A stretch of 27,002 nucleotides of DNA from UBA1425 sp051881715 (GTDB lineage Bacteria; Bacillota; Clostridia; Oscillospirales; Acutalibacteraceae), in assembly GCA_051881715.1 (NCBI GenBank), contig JBJEQK010000176.1:1-27002 (forward strand), written 5' to 3'. A model generated the notes under the pieces. It was not told the origin of the DNA. It ran no database searches and was given only the letters and a program-made list of their open reading frames with translations. Shown here in pieces: positions 1 to 7,983 of the stretch (position 1 is the first letter of the stretch; every line of letters begins with the position of its first letter). The translations under genes were made by a program, and so were the position numbers.

Positions 1-63
1 TACCATAGTTCTTGGAGAGGAACTCTAAAAACTACTACTTTTATTATACGAGGAGAAAAACAG

Positions 64-2946
64 ATGAAGAAATTTTCCAAGGTTCTCAGTATTTTTCTGG
101 CCGCACTGACGGCGCTGTCCTTTTCCGCCCTTTGTGCGCCGGGTACGGACGCACCGCAGGCGGTTTCGCTTTCACAGTTTTTGACGGATGTCGGCACACT
201 GCTGCAGGCGGACAAAAAACTCTTTGAAAAGCACGGGGAAGTGGCGGCGGCAGGCGAAGACGAACTGCTGCGGCTGATCGTGCGTGCCGACGGAGCTTTT
301 GACCCCCGGGGCGCCGTTGCACAGGCGGGTCCCTTTGACGGCATTTCCGTCTTGCAGTACGAGACGGCTGCGGACATGAAACTCGCCAAGGAGGCGCTGG
401 AAAAGACCGCCTGCGTGGAATGGGTCTGCGCAGATACGGCGGTGCAGGCGATGGGCAACCCCATTGCCGAGGCGATTCCCGGCATTGCGGCGGACGGCTC
501 GAAGCACTTCTCCTGGGGCGCCGCCTATATGGGTGTGGACGACTACTATGACGCTGTCGGCACACAGGGCAGCACGGTCACGGTCGCCGTGATCGACACC
601 GGCATCGACACCGACCACGAGCTGTTCGGCGGGTTCTATGATCCCCGAACCAATCCGCAAGGACGCATCCTGAACGGCACGTCTCTGATGGGCAACGGTT
701 CCTTTGAGGACGACGAAGGTCACGGCACCCACACGGCCGGTACCGTTGTGGATTTGACCCCGTCCTATGTCAAGATCCTGCCCGTCAAGGTGATGGACAG
801 CGTCGGCAACGGCAGTATGTCCGGGATGATGCTGGGTATGCTGTACGCCGTGGAACAGGGCGCGGATATTTTGAGCATGAGCCTTGGCGGTTCTCCCGAG
901 CAGTACGATGTGATGGAGTATGTAGTGGACTACGCCTATGACCACGGTGCACTGTGTGTGGTGGCGGCGGGCAACGAACAGTTAAATGCGGACAATGTGA
1001 GCCCCGCCCGTCTGGAAAAGTGTATCACCGTTTCTGCGCTGGATAAGGATTTGCAGATGGCATACTACTCCAACTACGGCTCTATCGTGGACGTTTGTGC
1101 CCCCGGCAGTGATGTGTACTCTGCCAAAATGGGCGGCGGCTACATCGCCTACAGCGGCACCTCCATGGCAACGCCCCACGTTGCCGCAGTCGCCGCTGTG
1201 TACAAGGCGCAGGACACTTCCTTGCCCCCCGCCGCACTGGAGCAGAAGCTCAAGGCTACGGCGACCCCCATGGGCAAGGAACAGTTCTACGGCGCAGGTT
1301 TGGTTTCCCTGCGCAGCACGGACACGCCGACCTGTCTGCTGAACGCGAAGGTGAACGATGCGGATCGCCCGACGGTCACCCTGACCTGCGAGCAGGCGGC
1401 AGCGATCTACTACACCACCGACGGCACGGAGCCGACCACGGCGTCCCAAAAGTATACGAAGCCCTTTGAGGCGCAGCAGACCTGTCTGTTCCGTGCGGTG
1501 GGCTACACGGCAAACGGCAAAACTCTGCCCGTGTGCGTACCGCTGTATGTGGACGGCACACAGGCGAAATACACCCTGCTGATCGAGGGCAGCACCCTCA
1601 CGGGTGCGCTGGGATATGTCGAGGAGGATGTGACGCTTCCCGCCGGCATCACGGAGATCGGCGCCTTTGCGCTGGACGGTACGCCGGTGCAGACACTGCA
1701 CACGACCACGAAGCTGCGCACCATCGGGGACTGTGCCTTTGCGGGCACCTCTCTTTGGCAGATTGACCTGTCCGCCGTGGACACCGTCGGCGAAACGGCT
1801 TTTAACAATACTGCGCTGAACAGTCTGACACTTCCCGCAGCAAAAAGCATTGGCGGCAGTGCTTTCCGTGGGTGCACGGATTTGGTTACGCTTTCTGCAC
1901 CGAACGCACGTACCATCGGCGATTATGCCTTCAGCGGCACCAGCCTTGTGCAGATCGACCTTGCCGGGGCTGAAACGATCGGCGCACACGTCTTTGAGAC
2001 GGATGCCTTCGGATTCTGCACCTTTGAGGAGCTGAAGCTGCCGAATGTGCGCACCATCGGTGACTTTGCATTTCCCCTTATGCCGCTTCGTACCGTGTCC
2101 TGCCCCAAGCTGACCACTCTGGGCGCCTATGCGTTCGCTGCCTGTGATTTGGAAAGCGTGGAGTTTCCTGCTTTGACAGAGACCGGCGAAGGTGCATTAT
2201 CCAACATCGGCATACAGGAGATCTCCCTGCCGAAGCTGGTCACGCTGGGCTTAGGCGGACTCTACGGCGCAAGCTACCTGCAAACGCTGTCGGTGCCTTC
2301 GCTGAAATATGTCGGCGACGTTGCGCTGTATGGGATCGGCTGCACAGAGATCGATCTGCCGCAGGCGGAAACCATCGGCTACGGCGCTTGTGCGGACACG
2401 ATGGCGCAGACCATCCGTGCCCCGAAAGCCAAAGAGATCGGCGCCTATGCGTTCAGCGGTTCTGAGACGAAGGAGCTGGAGATTCCGGCCGCAGAGCATC
2501 TGGGCGAGGGCTTTGCGGCAGGTATGCAAAAATTCGTTGTCCCCGACAGCGTGCAGACGATGGATGCGGATGCGTTTTGGGGCATCCAGCTCGTGCTGGT
2601 CAAGAAGGATTCTCCCGCACACCGCTTCTGCGAGGACTATGGCGTGAGCTACGCCCTCATCGGCACCATTTTCACTGTGCGCTTCTACAGCGCCGGCGGC
2701 AGACTTCTGCGGGAAATGGCGGTCGAAGCCGGAGAAAGCGTGCAAGCGCCGAGAGCGCCCTTTAAATTCCTCAGGGTGTTCTCCCATTGGCAGGAGATTG
2801 ACTACCAATGCGATACGGACTGCATCACCTGCGATGCGGAATTCTATCCCGTATACATTTCTGTCTTTGATGCCATTCGGAATGCAATGACGGAATCGAA
2901 AAATCTGCTGCTCTATATCCTGCTGATTATGCTTTTGGGTTTCTGA
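64..2946 (+). CDS. Secreted S8 subtilisin-like serine protease with BspA-type leucine-rich repeats
   Basis: 960 residues. ATG is preceded by AGGAG at 51-55, 8 nt away. Residues 1-25 form a signal peptide (basic start, hydrophobic core). The S8 catalytic domain spans about 170-415: Asp178 in VIDTG, His220 in GHGTHTAG, oxyanion Asn304 in AAGN and Ser367 in SGTSMATP, so the triad is complete. Residues about 28-130 look like an inhibitor-type propeptide. A chitobiase/hexosaminidase C-terminal-like (CHB_HEX_C_1) segment follows at about 445-495 (YYTTDGTEPT). About 510-850 are LRR_5/BspA repeats with recurring TIGxxAF motifs. The last ~13 residues are hydrophobic (LLLYILLIMLLGF), and I see no sortase motif or dockerin. 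Expected location is outside the cell, perhaps tethered by the C-terminal tail. It probably acts on proteins or peptides; the repeats may bind host or substrate surfaces. A -10-like TATTAT lies at 42-47, but the upstream promoter is cut by the window start. Confidence 0.93.
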   Translation: MKKFSKVLSIFLAALTALSFSALCAPGTDAPQAVSLSQFLTDVGTLLQADKKLFEKHGEVAAAGEDELLRLIVRADGAFDPRGAVAQAGPFDGISVLQYETAADMKLAKEALEKTACVEWVCADTAVQAMGNPIAEAIPGIAADGSKHFSWGAAYMGVDDYYDAVGTQGSTVTVAVIDTGIDTDHELFGGFYDPRTNPQGRILNGTSLMGNGSFEDDEGHGTHTAGTVVDLTPSYVKILPVKVMDSVGNGSMSGMMLGMLYAVEQGADILSMSLGGSPEQYDVMEYVVDYAYDHGALCVVAAGNEQLNADNVSPARLEKCITVSALDKDLQMAYYSNYGSIVDVCAPGSDVYSAKMGGGYIAYSGTSMATPHVAAVAAVYKAQDTSLPPAALEQKLKATATPMGKEQFYGAGLVSLRSTDTPTCLLNAKVNDADRPTVTLTCEQAAAIYYTTDGTEPTTASQKYTKPFEAQQTCLFRAVGYTANGKTLPVCVPLYVDGTQAKYTLLIEGSTLTGALGYVEEDVTLPAGITEIGAFALDGTPVQTLHTTTKLRTIGDCAFAGTSLWQIDLSAVDTVGETAFNNTALNSLTLPAAKSIGGSAFRGCTDLVTLSAPNARTIGDYAFSGTSLVQIDLAGAETIGAHVFETDAFGFCTFEELKLPNVRTIGDFAFPLMPLRTVSCPKLTTLGAYAFAACDLESVEFPALTETGEGALSNIGIQEISLPKLVTLGLGGLYGASYLQTLSVPSLKYVGDVALYGIGCTEIDLPQAETIGYGACADTMAQTIRAPKAKEIGAYAFSGSETKELEIPAAEHLGEGFAAGMQKFVVPDSVQTMDADAFWGIQLVLVKKDSPAHRFCEDYGVSYALIGTIFTVRFYSAGGRLLREMAVEAGESVQAPRAPFKFLRVFSHWQEIDYQCDTDCITCDAEFYPVYISVFDAIRNAMTESKNLLLYILLIMLLGF

Positions 2947-3048
2947 ACCGAAAGTAATGCATAAAGAGGGGCTGTTGCATTTCGATGAAGACGCCGTTTT
3001 CTTCGCCCGATAGGCGTATATAGATACGTCGAGGGCGAAAAAACGGCG

Positions 3049-3078
3049 AAAAAAGAAATACATTTCCTTTTGTATTTC
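3049..3078 (-). terminator. Candidate terminator of the hydrogenase operon
   Basis: Read on the minus strand, GAAATACA and TGTATTTC form an 8-bp stem with an 8-nt loop followed directly by TTTTTT. The stem is AT-rich but the T tract is good. It lies about 105 bp past the stop of the last operon gene, inside the MITE-like element. Confidence 0.5.
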
Positions 3079-3090
3079 CTAATTAGAAAT

Positions 3091-3149
3091 AAGCAGAAGT
3101 TTTTCCGAAACATTTTGTTCGAGAATAGCTTCTGCTTTTTCTTTTTGTT
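3091..3149 (+). terminator. Candidate terminator for the subtilisin-like protease gene
   Basis: AAGCAGAAG (3091-3099) pairs with CTTCTGCTT (3129-3137), and the downstream + strand is T-rich. The loop is long (about 29 nt) with a small inner CGAA/TTCG pairing. It lies within the MITE-like element. Confidence 0.4.
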
Positions 3150-3182
3150 CTTCGCGAAATGCGACAGCCCCATTTTAAGAAC

Positions 3183-4610
3183 TTACATATTTAAAAGGGA
3201 CAGGGCATCGCCGATGGTTTTTTCCATGGCTTCCCGACCGTACTTGTCCACCTCTAATTTATTCTTTTCGCCGTGGGTGAGACAGCCGGCGCCGCCGATG
3301 CATCCGCCCACACACGCCATGCCTTCGATGAAGTTGGCGTTCAGGACGTTCTTGCTCTTTTTCAGCAGTGCGGTGCGGCACTCCTCAATGCCGTCACACA
3401 CGCACGCTTTCAGCGCGAAGTCCTCCAGACCCTGCTCCTTGAGACCCTGCACCACGGCGTCGGACAGTCCACCGCTGCGGGCGAAAATGCGGCCGAAGTA
3501 GGAGGCGTTGTCCAGTACGCCCTCGGCGAGCGTCGTGATGTCGATGTCCTTGCTGTCGAACAGTGCCTGCAGCTCCTCAAAGGTGAGCACGGCGTCCACA
3601 TAGGGCTTGACGGTGTCCAGCTGTGCCTCCGCTTTCTTGGCGGTGCAGGGACCGATGAACACGACCTTGGCGGTGGTGTCGGCGTTCTTGATGTATTTTG
3701 CCAGCGTTGCCATGGGGGACAGGTTGTGGGAAACGTACTCGAGCATCTGCGGGAATGCGGACTTGATGTACTGCACGAAGGCGGGACAGCAGGAGCTGGT
3801 CAAAAAGCCCTTTTCGGCAAGCTCTTTGGACTCGGCTTGGGCGACCATGTCGGCGCCGAGGGCAGCTTCGATCACGGTGTGGAAGCCGAGCTGTTTGATG
3901 CCGGTGATGACCTGACCGAGCTTGGCATAGGAGAACTGGCTGGAGATGGACGGCGCAACGATGGCGTAGACTTTATTTTTGGTGTTGCCCTCGCTTGCCT
4001 TGAGCATATCAATGACGGGCAGGATGTAGGACTTGTCGGAGATGGCGCCGAAGGGGCACTGGTACACGCAGGCGCCGCACTGAATGCACTTGGAGTTGTC
4101 AATCGAAGCCGCATTGTCCTCGTTGATGGTGATGGCCTTGACCTTGCAGGCATTTTGGCACGGACGCTTGCGGTTGATGATGGCGGTATAGGGGCAGACC
4201 TTGGCGCACTGTCCGCACTCCACGCACTTGCTTTTGTCGATGTGCGCCACATGGTTGTGGTCAAAGGAGATGGCGCCGCGCTTGCACACATCCTCACAGC
4301 GGTGCGCCAAACAGCCGCGGCAGGAGGCAGTGACCTCGTAGCCGGCGGCGGGACACTCGTCACAGGCGATGTCGATGACCTCGATGGTGTTGGGGTTATC
4401 CGTGTCACCGCCCATGGCAATGCGCACACGCTGGGCAAGGATCGCACGCTCCTTGTACACGCAGCAGCGCATGGTCGGCACCTTGCCGGGGACGATGGTC
4501 TTGGGGATGTTCCAGATGTTCTGCAAAAGGGTGCCGTTCCAGTGCTGGCGAGCCACTTCACGCAGGACTTTATATTTGAGATACTGTACTTTGGTATCGA
4601 ATTTTCGCAT
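3183..4610 (-). CDS. hydA: [FeFe]-hydrogenase, monomeric, group B-like
   Basis: 475 residues; last gene of the operon. ATG is preceded by AAGGAAGGAG and lies 14 bp after the phosphatase gene. It probably reduces protons to H2 with electrons from ferredoxin in the cytoplasm. The Cys-rich N-terminal half carries two ferredoxin-type [4Fe-4S] sites (Cys129/132/135/139 and Cys175/178/181/185) plus extra cysteines at 83-109 and 151/155. H-cluster motifs are TSSCCPAF (Cys274, Cys275), GPCTAKK (Cys322) and MACVGGCIGG (Cys433, Cys437). The four cluster ligands and the proton-relay cysteine are therefore present. The Gly before PC (in place of the Met of group A) and the Ala after CCP resemble group B (B1/B3) enzymes rather than classical group A. 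The H-cluster maturases HydE, HydF and HydG are not in the window. Catalytic activity is inferred from the intact ligands. Confidence 0.9.
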   Translation of the reverse strand: MRKFDTKVQYLKYKVLREVARQHWNGTLLQNIWNIPKTIVPGKVPTMRCCVYKERAILAQRVRIAMGGDTDNPNTIEVIDIACDECPAAGYEVTASCRGCLAHRCEDVCKRGAISFDHNHVAHIDKSKCVECGQCAKVCPYTAIINRKRPCQNACKVKAITINEDNAASIDNSKCIQCGACVYQCPFGAISDKSYILPVIDMLKASEGNTKNKVYAIVAPSISSQFSYAKLGQVITGIKQLGFHTVIEAALGADMVAQAESKELAEKGFLTSSCCPAFVQYIKSAFPQMLEYVSHNLSPMATLAKYIKNADTTAKVVFIGPCTAKKAEAQLDTVKPYVDAVLTFEELQALFDSKDIDITTLAEGVLDNASYFGRIFARSGGLSDAVVQGLKEQGLEDFALKACVCDGIEECRTALLKKSKNVLNANFIEGMACVGGCIGGAGCLTHGEKNKLEVDKYGREAMEKTIGDALSLLNM

Positions 4611-4624
4611 ACGGAACTCCTTCC

Positions 4625-5797
4625 TTAAAAGTAGCTGACTTTAATGCGTTTGCCCATCTGCCGAAGGCACTTGGAAAGCTCCTCGACCAGATTCATTTTG
4701 ATGTTGAAATTGATGGGCAGGTCGGGGTTCTGATGGGCGGGATTGACCGCACGACCGACAAAGAAATTGATGTCGGTGGCCTCCTCGAACAGCAGACGGC
4801 AGATCTGTGAAGCGCCGTCCCGCTTGAGACTCCAATGCTCGTATTGTTCGTTGGCGCCGAGGTAATCCTTGGCATATTCCACGACCTTGTTGACGGTGAT
4901 CACGCCCTCCGTGACCAGATCCACGCCCTCAAGCTCCGCAATGGGCGGCACGTCGGAGCGCTCGAAGTTGAGCGTGGCGCGCAGGGGCTTGCCGAGATAT
5001 TTGGCGGCGATGGAGGAGGTGGTGCCGCCGCAGATGATGTGCTTGCCCTCCTTGGAAAAGAACAGCGACATCATGCGCTCGGCGTCATCCCGGTTGGCAG
5101 GGGGACCGAAGAGCATATTCATCGGCTCGCGCTTGCGGATGCGCACCACGCAGGCGGTGGCGTCATCCCCGGGTTTGCCGCCGTAGAGACGGTTGCATTC
5201 GTCCACCAGAATGGTGGACAGGGTCTTTGCCGTGTAGCCGACGGGCGCCAGAGACTGCATGAACTCCGCAATTTCCTCCCGCTTCCAGCCGAAGTTGTAG
5301 GAGATGCCGATGCCCGCATGGGGACAGCCGTCGCTCATGGCAATGAAGATGTCGTTTTCCTGCAATTTGATGACGGACTTGAAGATCTTTTTGCCGCCGA
5401 TATGTACTTCGGTTTTGGGATAGTCGCAAATCTCCTCGTTGCGGATGAAGATGATGTGGGGATTGTCGTACTGAATCAGCTCGGCGTACTGGTTTTGCTG
5501 CAAATGGATGATGGTAAAGGTGGAGTACGCCGCACCGCGCACGGAGCAGACCGGCAAGGTGGCGGCGATGGTGTCCACGCATTCCTCTAATTTCAGTCCC
5601 TGCGCCATCATGGTGGAGATGATCTTGGCGGTGAGGGTGGAGAGAATGCTTGCCTTGACACCGCTGCCCAGACCGTCCGCCAGAACGATCACCGAGGAGT
5701 TTTCCCCCTGCTCCACCACATCCACATGATCGCCGCACAGCTGCTCGCCGTAGTGGTTGATGCTTTTGTACCCGATGTCTGCACACAGATCGTTCAT
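4625..5797 (-). CDS. SpoIIE-type PPM serine/threonine phosphatase
   Basis: 390 residues. The start overlaps the stop of the preceding sensory hydrogenase gene as ATGA, which implies translational coupling. Residues about 5-220 form a SpoIIE/PP2C-type domain: metal-binding Asp41-Gly in LADGLGSG, Asp156 in MSDG and Asp211/212 in GDDATA. It probably removes phosphate from Ser/Thr of a partner protein in the cytosol. Residues about 225-390 form a second segment I cannot assign; it includes a CGGTTSS motif near 257-263. Putative group C3-type sensory [FeFe]-hydrogenases are typically encoded beside such phosphatases, so its activity is likely tuned by the adjacent HydS-type protein. No anti-sigma-factor antagonist or obvious substrate gene lies nearby, so this is probably not the sporulation SpoIIE. 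Confidence 0.88.
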   Translation of the reverse strand: MNDLCADIGYKSINHYGEQLCGDHVDVVEQGENSSVIVLADGLGSGVKASILSTLTAKIISTMMAQGLKLEECVDTIAATLPVCSVRGAAYSTFTIIHLQQNQYAELIQYDNPHIIFIRNEEICDYPKTEVHIGGKKIFKSVIKLQENDIFIAMSDGCPHAGIGISYNFGWKREEIAEFMQSLAPVGYTAKTLSTILVDECNRLYGGKPGDDATACVVRIRKREPMNMLFGPPANRDDAERMMSLFFSKEGKHIICGGTTSSIAAKYLGKPLRATLNFERSDVPPIAELEGVDLVTEGVITVNKVVEYAKDYLGANEQYEHWSLKRDGASQICRLLFEEATDINFFVGRAVNPAHQNPDLPINFNIKMNLVEELSKCLRQMGKRIKVSYF

Positions 5798-7467
5798 TCT
5801 TGAATCGACTCCTTTAGTTTGGACAGAGCGATTTTGGTTTCGGCTGCCGTTTCACCCAGCAGGGAAGCGATCTCCTGCACGATGCGCATTTGCTTGTCCA
5901 CGACCTTGTCGGCGACCTCAACGGTCTGACGGCTGATGCTCTCTTTCTTTTCCCGCTCGTTCTCCTCGTCCGTGACGTCCCGCATGATGCACACCAAAAG
6001 GCGGGATTCCCGGTCGTACACCACCGTCTGCTCCACGTAGCACTTGTACTCCGCCAGATATTCCCGCTGGTCGTACACGCCTCTGCCCGTGCGCAGAACC
6101 TCCATAAAGACGGAGGGGTCGAGAATGCGGATGACCTGATCGCCCAGCACGTCCGAAGCGGAGCGGATGTGCATGATCTTGCGGGCGGCGTTATTGATCT
6201 GCTGTACCTCTAACTTTTCGTTCAGCACGATCAGACCGTTGGGCGTATTTTTGACGATGGTGTCGGAGAAGCTCTCCGCCTTGTCCTTCAGGTACGGCAG
6301 ACACATGGACACCTCCGCCTTGCCCTGATAGATGGCGATGGCTTTGTCACGGCAGGTGTTGTAGCCGCAGGAGCCGCAGTTCAGCTCATGCTCGGGGCGG
6401 AACTTGCCCATCTGATGCAAGATCTCGGTGATCTCCGTGTCGGAGGGCATGGGAGAGCGGCGCTCGATATGTTCAAAGTTTTTGTGCACATCGGCGGATT
6501 CCGGCTGTTCCACGGGGAAGTCCAGCTGACCGGCAAAGTTTGTGACCGCCACATAGTCCTTGACGGGGGAGTAGTGATATTTTTCCATGACGGGGCCGCA
6601 GATACAGCTGCCGGCGCAGGCGGACATCTCGATGAAACAGCGGTGGATCTTGCCCGCTTCGATGTCCCGCAGTGCGGCGATGCAGTTGTCCACGCCGTCC
6701 ACCACCAGATAGGTGTAGCCGGGGGCGTCCTGCTTCATGGTCTTGAGAATGCCGCCGGAGGTGGGGAACAGGCGGGCGCGGCTTTCGATCTGGGCGTCCA
6801 TCTGCTGGGGCAGGACGATGTTTTCCGCCTTGAACCAGTTGGTCAGCTCCTCAAAGGTGAGCACGGCGTCGGCATAGCCCTCGTAGTACTCCGCCTCGTC
6901 CTTTTTGGCGACGCAGGGACCGACGAAAACGCACTTGGCGCCGGGGGTACGGCGCTTGATGTCCCGGCAGTGCATCTGCATGGGCGAGAGCGTGTCCGCA
7001 AGATAGGGGAGCGCCGCAGGGAAATATTTCTGGATCAGCAAATTGACGGAGTGACAGCAGGAGGAGATGAGAATATCCCGCTCCCCGGACGCCAGCATTT
7101 TTTCGTACTCGGTCTTGACCATGGTGGCGCCGATGGCGGTTTCCTCCGCGTCGGCAAAGCCCAGCTGTTTGAGCGCTTCCCGCATGGCGCCGATGCCCAC
7201 GCCGTCATAGTTGGCGACAAAGGACGGAGCAAGGCTGACGTAGACCGGGTCGCCCGACTGCAAAAGCACCTTGACCTTTTCCGTCTCGTCCACGATCTCC
7301 TTGGCGTTTTGCGGACAGACGACAAAGCACTGTCCGCAAAGAATGCACTCGTTGCCGATGATGTGCGCCTGATTGCCCGAAAAGCGGATGGACTTCACGG
7401 GGCAGTGGCGGATGCACTTGTAGCAGTTTTTGCAGTTGGACTTTTTGAGTGTCAGACAGTTCGGCAT
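5794..7467 (-). CDS. hydS: Sensory [FeFe]-hydrogenase with C-terminal PAS domain (HydS type)
   Basis: 557 residues; ATG preceded by GGAAGGAG. Order of parts: two [4Fe-4S] sites (Cys12/15/18/22 and Cys41/44/47/51); an H-cluster domain about 75-310 with SSCCHS (Cys137, Cys138), GPCVAKKDE (Cys185) and MSACAGSCICG (Cys284, Cys288); a further [4Fe-4S] motif Cys364/367/372/389 (CGSCGYNTC form); a PAS domain about 400-500; and a helical tail 505-557. There is no kinase, cyclase or receptor output domain. H-cluster loops deviate from catalytic enzymes: His139 replaces the Pro of TSCCP, and SC-I-C-G replaces GGC. This is what is expected of a low-turnover H2 or redox sensor. The PAS domain probably passes the state of the H-cluster to the neighbouring phosphatase. 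HydS of Ruminococcus albus has the same plan. Confidence 0.9.
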   Translation of the reverse strand: MPNCLTLKKSNCKNCYKCIRHCPVKSIRFSGNQAHIIGNECILCGQCFVVCPQNAKEIVDETEKVKVLLQSGDPVYVSLAPSFVANYDGVGIGAMREALKQLGFADAEETAIGATMVKTEYEKMLASGERDILISSCCHSVNLLIQKYFPAALPYLADTLSPMQMHCRDIKRRTPGAKCVFVGPCVAKKDEAEYYEGYADAVLTFEELTNWFKAENIVLPQQMDAQIESRARLFPTSGGILKTMKQDAPGYTYLVVDGVDNCIAALRDIEAGKIHRCFIEMSACAGSCICGPVMEKYHYSPVKDYVAVTNFAGQLDFPVEQPESADVHKNFEHIERRSPMPSDTEITEILHQMGKFRPEHELNCGSCGYNTCRDKAIAIYQGKAEVSMCLPYLKDKAESFSDTIVKNTPNGLIVLNEKLEVQQINNAARKIMHIRSASDVLGDQVIRILDPSVFMEVLRTGRGVYDQREYLAEYKCYVEQTVVYDRESRLLVCIMRDVTDEENEREKKESISRQTVEVADKVVDKQMRIVQEIASLLGETAAETKIALSKLKESIQE

Positions 7468-7472
7468 CGGGT

Positions 7473-7730
7473 TTACGCTCCTTCCTGAAGTTTTTTAAGG
7501 ATCTTTTCCCTGAAGAAGGTGTCGAATGCGGCAGGGGTGACGCCGGTGTACACGTCGTCATCGACCTGAACCGTCACACCGACACGGTTACACTGACCGA
7601 CACAAAAATTGCCGGCCAGTGTGATCTCAGATTCTAATTGATGTTCGGCGACAGCCTTTTGCAGAAGCTCCACGATCTCCTCCGAGCCTTTCAGGTGGCA
7701 GGAGCTTCCGACACAAATCTGAACGACCAT
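7473..7730 (-). CDS. Thioredoxin-like [2Fe-2S] ferredoxin (second of a tandem pair)
   Basis: 85 residues. Four cysteines are placed as in the NuoE/HydC-type thioredoxin-fold [2Fe-2S] family: Cys6 and Cys11 in CVGSSC, Cys43 and Cys47 in CVGQC. It resembles the upstream 79-residue protein over its whole length and has the same Cys positions, so the two are probably a tandem duplication. It lies 2 bp after that gene and 5 bp before the sensory hydrogenase gene. A role in electron transfer to or from the hydrogenase proteins is likely but inferred. Free-standing copies of this domain often accompany [FeFe]-hydrogenases. Confidence 0.88.
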   Translation of the reverse strand: MVVQICVGSSCHLKGSEEIVELLQKAVAEHQLESEITLAGNFCVGQCNRVGVTVQVDDDVYTGVTPAAFDTFFREKILKKLQEGA

Positions 7731-7732
7731 GT

Positions 7733-7972
7733 TTACACCCTCGCTTTGATATAGCCTTCAAAGAACGGCTTGGTGTCGGCGGGGGTGACGGAGAAAAACT
7801 CATCGTCCACCATGACGCAGACGCCCTGCTGGCACTTGCCCATGCAGAAGGTGCCGCCCAGCTCCACCTTGTCGGAAAGACCGGCGTCACGGATCAGGGT
7901 CTGCAGCTGTTCCACGACTTGACGGGAACCTTTAATGTGGCAGGAAGAACCGATACATACTGTTACTTTCAT
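7733..7972 (-). CDS. Thioredoxin-like [2Fe-2S] ferredoxin (first of a tandem pair)
   Basis: 79 residues; ATG preceded by AAGGAG. Cluster ligands are probably Cys6, Cys11 (CIGSSC), Cys43 and Cys47 (CMGKC); an extra Cys52 is not shared with its paralogue. The fold is that of the C-terminal part of NuoE and HydC. It sits 11 bp after the kinase-like gene and 2 bp before its paralogue, inside the hydrogenase operon. It is a probable electron carrier between the redox enzymes, or an input to the sensory hydrogenase; the sequence does not decide between these. Confidence 0.88.
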   Translation of the reverse strand: MKVTVCIGSSCHIKGSRQVVEQLQTLIRDAGLSDKVELGGTFCMGKCQQGVCVMVDDEFFSVTPADTKPFFEGYIKARV

Positions 7973-7983
7973 GTTGTTGCTCC

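Larger units (their letters stand above)
2968..3171. repeat. MITE-like element with 17-bp terminal inverted repeats
   Basis: GGGGCTGTTGCATTTCG (2968-2984) and CGAAATGCGACAGCCCC (3155-3171) are inverted copies with one mismatch. They enclose about 170 bp holding three more dyads: a 16-17 bp stem at 2992-3008/3033-3048, GAAATACA/TGTATTTC at 3055-3062/3071-3078, and AAGCAGAAG/CTTCTGCTT at 3091-3099/3129-3137. It sits exactly between two convergent genes, and no real ORF lies inside. Size, terminal repeats and high internal structure suggest a non-autonomous transposable element. I could not find a clear target-site duplication and cannot name a parent transposase, so a purely regulatory hairpin block remains possible. 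Confidence 0.6.

Noticed and set aside
4625..5797. Sporulation phosphatase SpoIIE
   Set aside because: It lacks the N-terminal ten-helix membrane region of true SpoIIE and sits in a hydrogenase operon.
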